In this document: piece by piece, positions 1-6,930 of the stretch
How positions within the stretch are numbered: the stretch's first letter is position 1
Layout of the letters: each line of letters begins with the position of its first letter
Assembly (NCBI GenBank): GCA_045126975.1
Contig: JBGVPL010000032.1
Coordinates: 1 to 37,783 of the forward strand
From: Aphodosoma sp045126975
GTDB lineage: Bacteria > Bacteroidota > Bacteroidia > Bacteroidales > Paludibacteraceae
Direction of reading: 5' to 3'
Length of the DNA: 37,783 nucleotides
Made by a program: the position numbers and the translations under genes
Notes under the pieces: generated by a model
Told to the model about the DNA's origin: nothing
Databases searched by the model: none
What the model saw: only the letters and a program-made list of their open reading frames with translations

Positions 1-347
1 TTATAAAATTAAATAATACAACTGATATTTTTCATGATGTGCGTTTGATTGTAGAGCAAACAAGAAAACATGCATATCAAGCAGTGAATGTGGCTATGAT
101 ACAACGTAATTGGCTATTGGGAAAGCGTATTGCAGATGAAGAATTGAAGGGGGAGAATCGTGCTGAATACGGAAAAGAGATAGTAAAAAATCTATCAGAA
201 TTTTTGACTGCAGAATATGGTAAGGGTTTTGATTTCAGTTCGTTGTATAAATGTGTTAAGTTTTATAAAGCATTTCCTAACATTTTGGACTCAGTGAGTA
301 CAAAATCTTATTTTCTTATTTGGACTCATTATCGTACCTTATTGTGA
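1..347 (+). pseudogene. Truncated DUF1016 (YhcG-type) nuclease remnant, cut by the window start
   Basis: The first bases align with position 2124 onward of the intact DUF1016 gene (2117-3163), so the start codon would lie about 7 bases before the window. Reading is in frame from base 3. The N-terminal DUF1016_N region is nearly identical to the intact copy for about 55 codons, then drifts, and ends at a TGA (345-347) where the intact copy has CGA. The following bases do not continue the gene. At about 370-428 they resume with sequence matching the 3' end, terminator and downstream 'atgctcaaaaacataaa' of the intact copy (about 3162-3217). The C-terminal PDDEXK nuclease half is therefore missing. 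This looks like an internal-deletion remnant plus a nonsense change; a functional N-terminal fragment of about 115 residues cannot be excluded. Confidence 0.75.
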
Positions 348-416
348 GTGGCAAATAGGAAGAAACTGAGTAAATATTTTTTAGGAACGCTTATTCTGGA
401 GGTCCTTTTTTATGCT

Positions 417-499
417 CAAAAACATAAAGTAAAACACATCAAAAACATAAAGTAAAATACATCAAAAACACAAAGTAAAACACATCAAAAACACAAAGT
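417..499 (+). repeat. 23-bp tandem direct repeat, about 3.6 units
   Basis: Units begin at 417, 440, 463 and 486 with an exact 23-base period and the form C-AAAAA-CAYAAAGTAAAAYACAT. The last unit is partial and runs into the promoter of the downstream ATPase gene. The first unit overlaps the 'ctcaaaaacataaa' segment that also follows the other genes of this patch (1898, 3201), so the array probably grew from that segment. The position just upstream of the -33 element would suit an UP-like or protein-binding array, but slippage alone could explain it. Confidence 0.85.
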
Positions 500-503
500 G
501 TAT

Positions 504-534
504 TTTGCGATTTCAAAAAAATGTATTATCTTTG
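504..534 (+). promoter_or_regulatory. Bacteroidetes-type promoter of the AAA_14 ATPase gene
   Basis: TTTG at 504-507, a 19-base spacer and TATCTTTG at 527-534 match the Bacteroidetes consensus TTTG-N19-TAnnTTTG. Transcription should begin around 540, giving a leader of about 24 bases before the ATG at 564. Confidence 0.8.
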
Positions 535-563
535 CATCGTAATTATTAATAGAATAGAGTTTT

Positions 564-1853
564 ATGGAATATTTAAAACGTGTAGCTGATAAGCTATTAG
601 AATTAAGATTAGAAGCTTTTGGGGCAGTACAGATAAAAGGACCGAAGTGGTGTGGAAAAACAACAACCGCAGAGCAATACGCAAAGAGTGTTTTGAAGAT
701 GCAAGATCCCGATAAGAGAGAGGCATATTTGGCAACAGCGCGAACAAAATCCTCGATTTTGTTAAAAGGTGAAACTCCTCGTTTGATTGATGAATGGCAA
801 GTGGCTCCTGTTTTGTGGGATGCAGTGCGTAATGCAGTAGATGAAAGACGAGAGAGAGGACAATTTATATTGACAGGCTCTACTGTTATAGAAGATTCTG
901 AGATAATGCATACAGGTACAGGTCGTATATCAAGGATGTCGATGTATCCGATGAGTTTATATGAATCATTAGAATCTAATGGTAAAATTTCATTAAGTGA
1001 ATTGTTTGATAATGATAGTTTAGATATCGATGGAATAGAGTCGAAAATGACAATTGAGCAATTAATATTCGCTGCTTGTAGAGGAGGTTGGCCCGCATCT
1101 TTGGATGTGAAAAGTGAAAAAGCAAAGTTGTTGATAGCGAAAGATTATGTCAATATAGTATGCGATGAAGATATTTCAAAAGTTGATGGGACAAAGCGTA
1201 ATCCTTTATTGGCACGTCAAATAATGAAGTCTTATGCACGAAATTTGTGTACTTTAGCAAAGAAAACAAATATGCTTAAAGACATGATAGCAGAGAGTGA
1301 ATCTATAACGATGGTTACATTTGATGATTATGTGTCGGCATTAGAGAAATTGTTTGTAATAGAGGATATAGAGGCATGGAATCCATCAATTCGTTCGGCT
1401 ACAGCGATTCGTTCGGGGAAGAAGCGTTGTTTTGTAGATCCATCGATTGCAGTAGCTGCATTAGGACTTTCTCCACAATTATTGGAATTGGACTTAAAAA
1501 CATTTGGATTTATTTTTGAATGTATGGTATTGCGTGATTTGAGAGTTTATTCACAAGGATTAGGTGGAAGATTATCATATTATAATGATAAATACGGATT
1601 AGAGGCAGATGCTGTATTGCATTTAGATGATGGTAGATATGCATTGATAGAGTGTAAATTAGGAAGTAGAGATATAGAGGAAGGTGCGAAACATTTGTTG
1701 ACGCTAAAATCATTGGTTCAAAAATATAATGAAACATCTGAGCAAATAAAATTGCGTGAGCCAGATCTATTAATAGTGATAACAGGAGGAGAAATAGCCT
1801 ATACGAGAAATGATGGTGTCAAGGTTGTACCATTAGCATGTTTGAAAGATTAA
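564..1853 (+). CDS. AAA_14-type ATPase with C-terminal DUF4143 (PDDEXK-like) domain
   Basis: The 429-residue protein has a Walker A motif GPKWCGKT at residues 26-33, a Walker B-like LIDEWQ at 74-79 and a sensor-like TGS at 104-106, which is the AAA_14 arrangement. The C-terminal part carries an EADAVLHLDD...IECKLG pattern, the restriction-endonuclease-like core often seen in DUF4143. The family is common and multi-copy in Bacteroidetes; its biological role is not settled, with proposals including DNA repair, defence or mobile-element functions. The ATG at 564 follows a good promoter. The gene sits between a broken and an intact DUF1016 gene and is distinct in sequence from the second AAA_14 gene at 16689-18023. 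Function beyond ATPase plus possible nuclease fold is inference. Confidence 0.85.
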   Translation: MEYLKRVADKLLELRLEAFGAVQIKGPKWCGKTTTAEQYAKSVLKMQDPDKREAYLATARTKSSILLKGETPRLIDEWQVAPVLWDAVRNAVDERRERGQFILTGSTVIEDSEIMHTGTGRISRMSMYPMSLYESLESNGKISLSELFDNDSLDIDGIESKMTIEQLIFAACRGGWPASLDVKSEKAKLLIAKDYVNIVCDEDISKVDGTKRNPLLARQIMKSYARNLCTLAKKTNMLKDMIAESESITMVTFDDYVSALEKLFVIEDIEAWNPSIRSATAIRSGKKRCFVDPSIAVAALGLSPQLLELDLKTFGFIFECMVLRDLRVYSQGLGGRLSYYNDKYGLEADAVLHLDDGRYALIECKLGSRDIEEGAKHLLTLKSLVQKYNETSEQIKLREPDLLIVITGGEIAYTRNDGVKVVPLACLKD

Positions 1854-1865
1854 TAAATATGAAAG

Positions 1866-1897
1866 ATTCCGTTTACTTAAGTGACGGAATTTTTTTT
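1866..1897 (+). terminator. Rho-independent terminator after the AAA_14 gene
   Basis: ATTCCGT (1866-1872) pairs with ACGGAAT (1884-1890), followed by a run of T. It starts 12 bases after the stop codon. Confidence 0.75.
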
Positions 1898-1932
1898 ATG
1901 CTTAAAAACATAAAAAAATAATCAACCGAAAT

Positions 1933-1964
1933 TTTGTTTTATTAAGAAATAAATATTACATTTG
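1933..1964 (+). promoter_or_regulatory. Promoter within duplicated block, copy A
   Basis: TTTG at 1933-1936, a 20-base spacer and TACATTTG at 1957-1964 fit TTTG-N19/20-TAnnTTTG. No coding region starts within the next 100 bases, and the DUF1016 gene has its own promoter at about 2062-2093, so this promoter seems to serve a non-coding transcript. Confidence 0.6.
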
Positions 1965-1968
1965 CCGT

Positions 1969-2048
1969 TGCCGATTCCATGCTGGGGGCGTCTGTCTTAA
2001 AAGGGTGGGATTGGCAGACATATAAAAAATGGTGTTTACTATAACGCT
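1969..2048 (+). ncRNA. Candidate structured small RNA, copy A
   Basis: Just after the promoter, 1969-1980 pairs with 2005-2016 in a 12-bp stem (three G-U pairs), enclosing a 24-base G-rich loop. A second hairpin pairs 2031-2036 with 2043-2048. Both stems exist in copy B; T1980 here against C3282 there keeps pairing with G. There is no T-run after the last hairpin, so the 3' end is uncertain. Class not recognised; it could also be a DNA-level palindromic element. Confidence 0.45.
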
Positions 2049-2061
2049 TTGATAGCCTATA

Positions 2062-2093
2062 ATTGGTTTTTTCATCGTTTTTTAGTAACTTTG
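2062..2093 (+). promoter_or_regulatory. Promoter of the intact DUF1016 gene
   Basis: TAACTTTG at 2086-2093 matches TAnnTTTG, with a weak ATTG/TTGG -33 element at 2062-2066. This excludes the upstream in-frame TTG at 2063 as the translation start and points to the ATG at 2117. Confidence 0.7.
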
Positions 2094-2116
2094 CAAAGAA
2101 ATTAAAGAAGAGAACT

Positions 2117-3163
2117 ATGGAAGTTATAAAATTAAATAATACAACTGATATTTTTCATGATGTGCGTTTGATTGTAGAGCAAACAAGAAAACATGCATAT
2201 CAAGCAGTGAATGTGGCTATGATACAGCGTAATTGGCTATTGGGAAAGCGTATTGCAGATGAAGAATTGAAGGGAGAAAATCGCGCTGAATATGGAAAAG
2301 AGATAGTGATTAACCTTGCAGAGTATTTGACTTCTGAGTATGGTAAAGGTTTCACAAAGAGTAATTTGTATCAATTTGTTCAATTTTATAAGTTCTTTCC
2401 AAACATTTTCCACGCAGTGAGTGGAAAATCTATTTTATTAACTTGGACTCATTATCGTACCTTATTGCGAGTGGCAGATGAGCAAGCTCGTGAATGGTAT
2501 CTTCAAGAAGCAATTAATGAAGGTTGGAGTGTTCGTACGCTCGATAGAAATATAGCGTCGCAGTATTATTATAGATTGTTGCAATCGCAGAACAAACAGC
2601 CAGTGGTTGATGAAATGAAGCAACTTACATCCGAGTTTCAAAAAGACAGATTGGAGTTTATAAAAAATCCAGTAGTTGCTGAATTTCTTGGACTTGTATC
2701 GAATAGCGATTTTTCGGAGAGCAAATTGGAGGCGAGTATCATAACTCATATTCAGAAATTTGTGATGGAATTGGGTAAAGGTTATGCCTTTGTGGCTCGA
2801 CAACAACATATTCACACGGATATGGGAGATTATTATATTGACCTTGTGTTTTATAATTATATACTTAAATGTTTTTTGCTTATTGATCTTAAAACAGCAA
2901 AAATAAGTCATCAAGATGTAGGGCAAATGGATATGTATGTTAGGATGTATGATAAGTTAAAACGTACAGAAGGGGATAACCCGACGATAGGGCTTATTCT
3001 TTGTGCAGAAACCAGTGAAGATATGGCAAGATACTCTGTTCTGCAAGATAATGATCGATTATTTCAAGCAAAATATTTAACATATTTACCTTCGGTAGAA
3101 CAACTTAAACAAGAAATAGAACAACAGAAACTTATATTTCAGTTGCAACAAGAAACAGAATAA
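2117..3163 (+). CDS. DUF1016 (YhcG-family) PDDEXK nuclease domain protein
   Basis: The 348-residue protein has an N-terminal DUF1016_N region (about 12-165) and a C-terminal PDDEXK domain (about 185-335) with D242 (YYIDLVFYN) and D257-x-K259 (LLIDLKTAK) as the likely catalytic core. The ATG at 2117 was chosen because the TAACTTTG promoter lies inside the longer TTG-initiated frame. YhcG-type proteins are widespread in accessory regions and have been linked to restriction-modification and mobile-element loci; no partner methylase is seen here. The same gene is present in truncated form at 1-347, so the family has duplicated locally. Nuclease activity is inferred from the motif. Confidence 0.85.
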   Translation: MEVIKLNNTTDIFHDVRLIVEQTRKHAYQAVNVAMIQRNWLLGKRIADEELKGENRAEYGKEIVINLAEYLTSEYGKGFTKSNLYQFVQFYKFFPNIFHAVSGKSILLTWTHYRTLLRVADEQAREWYLQEAINEGWSVRTLDRNIASQYYYRLLQSQNKQPVVDEMKQLTSEFQKDRLEFIKNPVVAEFLGLVSNSDFSESKLEASIITHIQKFVMELGKGYAFVARQQHIHTDMGDYYIDLVFYNYILKCFLLIDLKTAKISHQDVGQMDMYVRMYDKLKRTEGDNPTIGLILCAETSEDMARYSVLQDNDRLFQAKYLTYLPSVEQLKQEIEQQKLIFQLQQETE

Positions 3164-3172
3164 ATATTTTTT

Positions 3173-3200
3173 GGACGCTTATAATAGGGCGTCCTTTTTT
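3173..3200 (+). terminator. Terminator of the DUF1016 gene
   Basis: GGACGC (3173-3178) pairs with GCGTCC (3189-3194), followed by six T. A decayed version of the same structure follows the truncated copy at about 384-410. Confidence 0.75.
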
Positions 3201-3235
3201 ATGCTCAAAAACATAAAAAAATAATCAACAAAAAT

Positions 3236-3266
3236 TTTGTTTTATTAAGAATAAATATTACATTTG
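3236..3266 (+). promoter_or_regulatory. Promoter within duplicated block, copy B
   Basis: TTTG at 3236-3239, a 19-base spacer and TACATTTG at 3259-3266 give a full match to the Bacteroidetes consensus. No gene starts for more than 400 bases downstream, which favours a non-coding transcript. Confidence 0.65.
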
Positions 3267-3270
3267 TCGT

Positions 3271-3352
3271 TGCCGATTCCACGCTGGGGTGTCTGCCTTC
3301 ATTATGGGTGGGATTGGCAGACATATATTATAATAGCGTTTACTATAACGCT
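3271..3352 (+). ncRNA. Candidate structured small RNA, copy B
   Basis: 3271-3282 pairs with 3308-3319 (12 bp, two G-U pairs) and AGCGTT (3335-3340) pairs with AACGCT (3347-3352) around a TACTAT loop. TGTCTGCC at about 3289-3296 can instead pair with GGCAGACA (3316-3323), so two mutually exclusive folds are possible. Family not recognised. Confidence 0.45.
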
Positions 3353-3496
3353 TTGATATTCGACACCTTAGAACTTCGCAACTTCTATAAAGTCACGTTG
3401 AGTACAAAGCAATGGTAGATGTTCATGGGTGTATTGTATATAGCCAATATTGCATCCAAAGTAGAAAAATTAGATTTTTATTGATGTTTCATTGCT

Positions 3497-3550
3497 GTTT
3501 TAATATTGATTAAAACGGTAAAAAAACTTGTAAAAATAGAAATTTCTATT
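3497..3550 (+). promoter_or_regulatory. Two palindromes upstream of the signalling operon (possible operator)
   Basis: GTTTTAAT (3497-3504) and ATTAAAAC (3509-3516) form an inverted repeat with a 4-base gap. AATAGAAATTTCTATT (3535-3550) is a perfect 16-bp palindrome. They lie just upstream of the structured leader of the operon. Binding by a dimeric regulator is inference. The rest of 3359-3560 shows nothing else recognisable and no clear TAnnTTTG element. Confidence 0.4.
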
Positions 3551-3570
3551 AGGATAAGCAGTTGTAACAA

Positions 3571-3671
3571 TATATCGGCGTGGACTTCTGCATTGCTCGT
3601 TTAACGTGATTGGGCAATGCGAAGGCCTTAAGGTGTGAAACGAGTAATAGACGAAGTTTCACGCTTTTTTT
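3571..3671 (+). ncRNA. Structured leader or small RNA ending in a terminator, upstream of the kinase operon
   Basis: GCATTGCTC (3590-3598) pairs with GGGCAATGC (3612-3620) in a 9-bp stem. It is followed by palindromic CCTTAAGG (3626-3633) and then a 9-bp stem 3633-3641/3656-3664 with seven T (3665-3671). The terminator ends 28 bases before the ATG at 3700. It is either a free-standing small RNA or an attenuating 5' leader controlling the 12.5-kb operon. It did not match a riboswitch that I can name. Confidence 0.55.
3633..3671 (+). terminator. Rho-independent terminator in the operon leader
   Basis: The stem 3633-3641/3656-3664 has a G-U closing pair near its base and a 14-base loop, followed directly by T7. 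It sits between the leader and the first gene, as an attenuator would. Confidence 0.75.
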
Positions 3672-3699
3672 GTAACTTGATTTTAATGTAAATTTAATT

Positions 3700-4497
3700 A
3701 TGAGAGTTTTTTCATCTTTTTTGTTTTTATTAGTTTCTCTTTTTGCTTTTGGAATTGATGTTCCTGTTTCAGATGCAATTATGGAGGATGAAAATTTTAT
3801 TTGGAGAGTCGTTTCTGTTGAATTTAGGGATGATTGTACAATTGTAAAGAAAGAAGCTACTCCTAAAACCAATGGGACATGGCTTTGTTCGAGTCGCACT
3901 GAGTTTATTGAATCATCAAAAACTAAAGAAAAATTCTATATTTTGTGGAGTTCGATAGGTTTTGAAAAAGAAAAGGTGCGTTTGTATAATAAAGAAACAT
4001 TTTCTTTTACAGAGATATATCCATCCGTAAAACATTTTGATATGATAAATATACATTCTGGAGTATATTATTATATACAGAATTTAGAAACGAATCCATA
4101 TTGTACATATAATCCGTATGTTGTACGTCCTTATAATGGTTCTTTTTGTAAAACAAGGATAACAAGTGTTGTTATCACTGACTCTTATACTTTCGTTGGT
4201 TTAGATTATTATTCATATTATGATGAAGGTTGGGTTAGCTTTGATTCTAATACGACTATTTCAGATGATTCGGAATTTTATGCAAAAATATTAGGTCTTT
4301 ATGTTTGTGATGAAAGTGGTTTGATTGTTGAAGAAAAAGATTTGAATCAGCGATATACTGTAGAAAAGGGTGTTTGTAATCGTATTGTATTATTGTTTCC
4401 TAAAGTGCCATCTGGGATTCATAGTTTAAATATTGTAGAGCATGTAGAACCTGACGGATTTTTTTGGTATGGAATAAAAATCAATAATGTGAATTAA
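3700..4497 (+). CDS. Secreted protein of unknown function, first gene of the signalling operon
   Basis: This 265-residue protein begins with a clear signal peptide (MRVFSSFLFLLVSLFAFG, about 18-22 residues). The mature part is rich in aromatic residues, with several YY and YYY runs and alternating hydrophobic stretches suggesting beta structure; five or more cysteines are scattered through it. I recognise no domain. It starts 28 bases after the leader terminator and precedes another small secreted protein by 32 bases, so it may be the periplasmic or surface input or output of the kinase pathway. That role is inferred from position only. Confidence 0.65.
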   Translation: MRVFSSFLFLLVSLFAFGIDVPVSDAIMEDENFIWRVVSVEFRDDCTIVKKEATPKTNGTWLCSSRTEFIESSKTKEKFYILWSSIGFEKEKVRLYNKETFSFTEIYPSVKHFDMINIHSGVYYYIQNLETNPYCTYNPYVVRPYNGSFCKTRITSVVITDSYTFVGLDYYSYYDEGWVSFDSNTTISDDSEFYAKILGLYVCDESGLIVEEKDLNQRYTVEKGVCNRIVLLFPKVPSGIHSLNIVEHVEPDGFFWYGIKINNVN

Positions 4498-4529
4498 AAT
4501 TTATTGTTTAATCATTAATATTTGTTGTT

Positions 4530-4937
4530 ATGAAAAAATTAATTCTTTTTATTATTGCATGTTTGTTTTGTTTTAGTGCATTTGCAGAAGTGACAAAGTT
4601 AAGAACTTCGGGTATTGCATATCAAGAGAGAAATGAGTATTCAGGAAATTGGGGAGACTGGAGTGCATGGGAAGATTGTAATGTTTTGATTGTTATTGAT
4701 GTTGATAGAGATCGTATTACTATATATAGTCAAGAAACTCAAGAATATGATGTAATTACACAAACAAAAGAGGAAGAGGATTATGAGTCGAAGTCATATC
4801 ATTATGATTGTGTTGATGCAGAAGGGCGTCGTTGTCAGATTAGATTAAGAGTTTATGATGATTATTCGAGAGGGTCTCAAATATATGTAGATTATAGTGA
4901 TATGCGTTGGGTTTATTCTATTCCAAGTAGTTATTAA
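4530..4937 (+). CDS. Small secreted protein of unknown function
   Basis: A 135-residue protein with a signal peptide (MKKLILFIIACLFCFSAFA). The mature region of about 115 residues is rich in acidic and aromatic residues (WGDWSAWEDC, DYESKSYHYD) and contains two cysteines, C50 and one near residue 95, that could form a disulphide. No family recognised. It lies 32 bases after the preceding gene and 17 bases before the zinc-ribbon gene, so co-transcription is very likely. Confidence 0.65.
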   Translation: MKKLILFIIACLFCFSAFAEVTKLRTSGIAYQERNEYSGNWGDWSAWEDCNVLIVIDVDRDRITIYSQETQEYDVITQTKEEEDYESKSYHYDCVDAEGRRCQIRLRVYDDYSRGSQIYVDYSDMRWVYSIPSSY

Positions 4938-4954
4938 TTTAATAAAATAAAAAT

Positions 4955-5620
4955 ATGAGATGCAATAATTGTGGTTGGGAAAATCCCGACAGTAATTCAA
5001 AATGTGAAAAATGTGGAACTCCTTTGTCTGGAGCGCTGCAACATCGTGTTGAACCAATTGCAACAAATGTAGTTGCAGATAGTTTGAAATCAACAGTATT
5101 TGAGGCTGATGTTTTTGGAGGAATGAATACTCCTGCAACAGCAAAAGAGAATGAATGTCCTAAATGTGGGTATCCATTGCGACAAGGTGCATTGGTTTGT
5201 CCTAATTGTAAATATGAATTACAACAAAACAATAGTATAGAAGAAAAACACAATCCTATGCCAAGACAAAATGTTAATCCAGTTGGTACTGGAACTATTA
5301 ATCCATGGATAAATGTTCCTGCAAAAAAACAATGTAAATTAACTCCTATTACAGCTCCAACAGAAGAAAAATTGGAAGCAATATCTTTTAAGGAGGGGGA
5401 AGTACATAATTTGAATAGAGCAAATTTGGAAGCGGAAAATCCAACTATAACATCTCAATGTCAAGCTCAATTGTCTTGTGATGAAAGTGGTAATTGGCAT
5501 ATTGAGGATTGTAGTTCTCAAAAAACGACTTTTATTCATGTTAATGAAAAGACTCAACTTAAAGATGGTGATATAATTTTGATGGGTAATCGTCAATTTG
5601 TGTTTACTATCGAAAAATAA
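4955..5620 (+). CDS. Double zinc-ribbon protein with a degenerate C-terminal FHA-like domain
   Basis: The 221-residue protein has two zinc ribbons, C3/C6/C17/C20 and C68/C71/C82/C85, separated by a low-complexity linker. The C-terminal 75 residues have an FHA-like layout ending in LKDGDIILMGNRQFVFTI. The phosphothreonine-binding residues of canonical FHA domains (GR, SxxH, NG) are not conserved: the SxxH position reads TSQCQ and the NG position TFIHV. It has no signal peptide or membrane segment, so it should be cytosolic. Eight bases separate it from the kinase-FHA gene. A scaffold or adaptor role is inference. Confidence 0.75.
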   Translation: MRCNNCGWENPDSNSKCEKCGTPLSGALQHRVEPIATNVVADSLKSTVFEADVFGGMNTPATAKENECPKCGYPLRQGALVCPNCKYELQQNNSIEEKHNPMPRQNVNPVGTGTINPWINVPAKKQCKLTPITAPTEEKLEAISFKEGEVHNLNRANLEAENPTITSQCQAQLSCDESGNWHIEDCSSQKTTFIHVNEKTQLKDGDIILMGNRQFVFTIEK

Positions 5621-5628
5621 TTTGCGTT

Positions 5629-6909
5629 ATGGCAATAGCAAATCGTTGCGATTTTTCGGTTGGCGATGTTATTGACCGAAAATATACAGTCACAAAAGTT
5701 TTAGGTGAAGGTGCTTTTGGTAAAGTATTTAAAGTAACAAAAGGTACACGTGATATTTATGCTTTAAAACTTTTAAAACTTTGGGAGGTTGCACCAGAAA
5801 TTCGTCAACAATTATGTGATCGTTTTGAAATGGAGTTTCAAACAGGGCAAATAAAAAGTCCTTATCTTGTGCATTCTATTGATCGTGGTTTTGTTGATGG
5901 GAATCCTTATATCCTAATGGAATTTTGTCCTAAAGGAGATTTGTCTTCTTGTTCGCGTAGTACAGATTGGAATCTTGTAGGGCAACAAATTTTGTTGGGA
6001 TTAAAGGCTTTGCATCAATGTGGAAAAGTTCATCGTGATTTAAAACCAGAAAATGTTTTGTTAAAAGCAGATGGAACAGCTGCATTGACTGATTTTGGTA
6101 TTTCTGGAGACCGCAATAAGCGTATGACTGAACGAAATATTTTAGGTAAACCACAACAAATATTTGGCACATATGCATATATGCCACCAGAGCAAGTTAT
6201 GCCTCGCGCTGGTGAAGCTACAGTTTTACCTACTACTGATATTTTTTCATTCGGAGTCGTAATGTATCAATTGCTTACAGGTGTTTTACCATTTGGCACA
6301 TTAAATGACCAAAATGATCTTGTAATGTATATCAAAAATGGTAAAGAGGGAAAATGGAATCGTTCGGCCTTGAGAATGTCGACCTATGGAACAATGTTTT
6401 TACCTGTGATAGAGGGTTGTTTAGTGCCAGATTTCAAACAACGTTTACAATCCGTTGATGATGTATTGGCTTTATTGCCTCATATATCGCATAATCAAAA
6501 GCATATTGATGAAACAGAATTAGTGAAACCTCAGTATGTTAAAGGTTATAGATTAAAAGTTATGCAAGGGGAAGAATATGGAAGAGTGTATGATTTGACA
6601 CAATTTCAGTCGAAGTCTTCTATTATTACAATGGGGCGTAAAGACTATTCTGTAAATAATACATTGCCAATTTGCGAAAATCAAAGTCGTTATATCTCTC
6701 GTCGTCATTGTACGTTAGAATTTGATGTAATAAGTAATGTTTGGTTTATTCGTGATGGACAGTGGGATGCTCAAGAATCTCGTACTTGGAAAAAATCATT
6801 GAATGGGACTTATGTTAATGCTAAAGAAGTTTCAACTAATGGTTATTTTTTATCTGTCGGGGATATCATTTCTATAGGAGATACTAAACTAAGAATGGAG
6901 GCATATTAA
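5629..6909 (+). CDS. Soluble Ser/Thr protein kinase with C-terminal FHA domain
   Basis: Hanks-type kinase at about 18-285: glycine loop GEGAFGKV from residue 26, catalytic lysine K47 (YALKLLK), HRDLKPEN from 135, DFG at 155-157 and PPEQ in place of APE. After a short linker, the FHA domain (about 306-426) keeps the key residues GR (336-337), SRRH (357-360) and NGTYVN (392-397), so phosphothreonine binding is expected. There is no transmembrane segment, unlike the second kinase of the operon (10445-11836). Self-recruitment of autophosphorylated kinase or of partner proteins through the FHA domain is a known behaviour of such fusions and is inferred here. Confidence 0.9.
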   Translation: MAIANRCDFSVGDVIDRKYTVTKVLGEGAFGKVFKVTKGTRDIYALKLLKLWEVAPEIRQQLCDRFEMEFQTGQIKSPYLVHSIDRGFVDGNPYILMEFCPKGDLSSCSRSTDWNLVGQQILLGLKALHQCGKVHRDLKPENVLLKADGTAALTDFGISGDRNKRMTERNILGKPQQIFGTYAYMPPEQVMPRAGEATVLPTTDIFSFGVVMYQLLTGVLPFGTLNDQNDLVMYIKNGKEGKWNRSALRMSTYGTMFLPVIEGCLVPDFKQRLQSVDDVLALLPHISHNQKHIDETELVKPQYVKGYRLKVMQGEEYGRVYDLTQFQSKSSIITMGRKDYSVNNTLPICENQSRYISRRHCTLEFDVISNVWFIRDGQWDAQESRTWKKSLNGTYVNAKEVSTNGYFLSVGDIISIGDTKLRMEAY

Positions 6910-6930
6910 AGAATTTAATACTTAAAAAAC

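Larger units (their letters stand above)
1898..2054 (+). repeat. Intergenic duplicated block, copy A
   Basis: This 157-base block aligns almost end to end with 3201-3358. It begins at 'atgcttaaaaacataaa' right after a terminator T-run and ends at 'aacgctttgata'. Both copies hold a promoter, a 12-bp stem and a small hairpin. No open reading frame of note lies in it. Confidence 0.85.
3201..3358 (+). repeat. Intergenic duplicated block, copy B
   Basis: Second copy of the block at 1898-2054, again directly after a terminator T-run. Differences from copy A are scattered substitutions and small indels, mostly in the loop of the 12-bp stem. Confidence 0.85.

Noticed and set aside
417..499. Possible CRISPR array
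   Set aside because: The 23-bp units are directly tandem with no unique spacers, and no cas gene is present.
2063..2116. Upstream TTG start extending the DUF1016 protein by 18 residues
   Set aside because: The TAACTTTG promoter element lies inside this stretch, and the paralogue aligns only from MEVIK onward.
3271..3352. tRNA or known riboswitch
   Set aside because: No cloverleaf or T-loop consensus, and no match to a riboswitch core that I can recall; kept only as a candidate structured RNA.
1..3400. Insertion sequence or integrated element
   Set aside because: Duplicated blocks and broken genes are present, but there is no transposase, integrase or terminal inverted repeat with target duplication.
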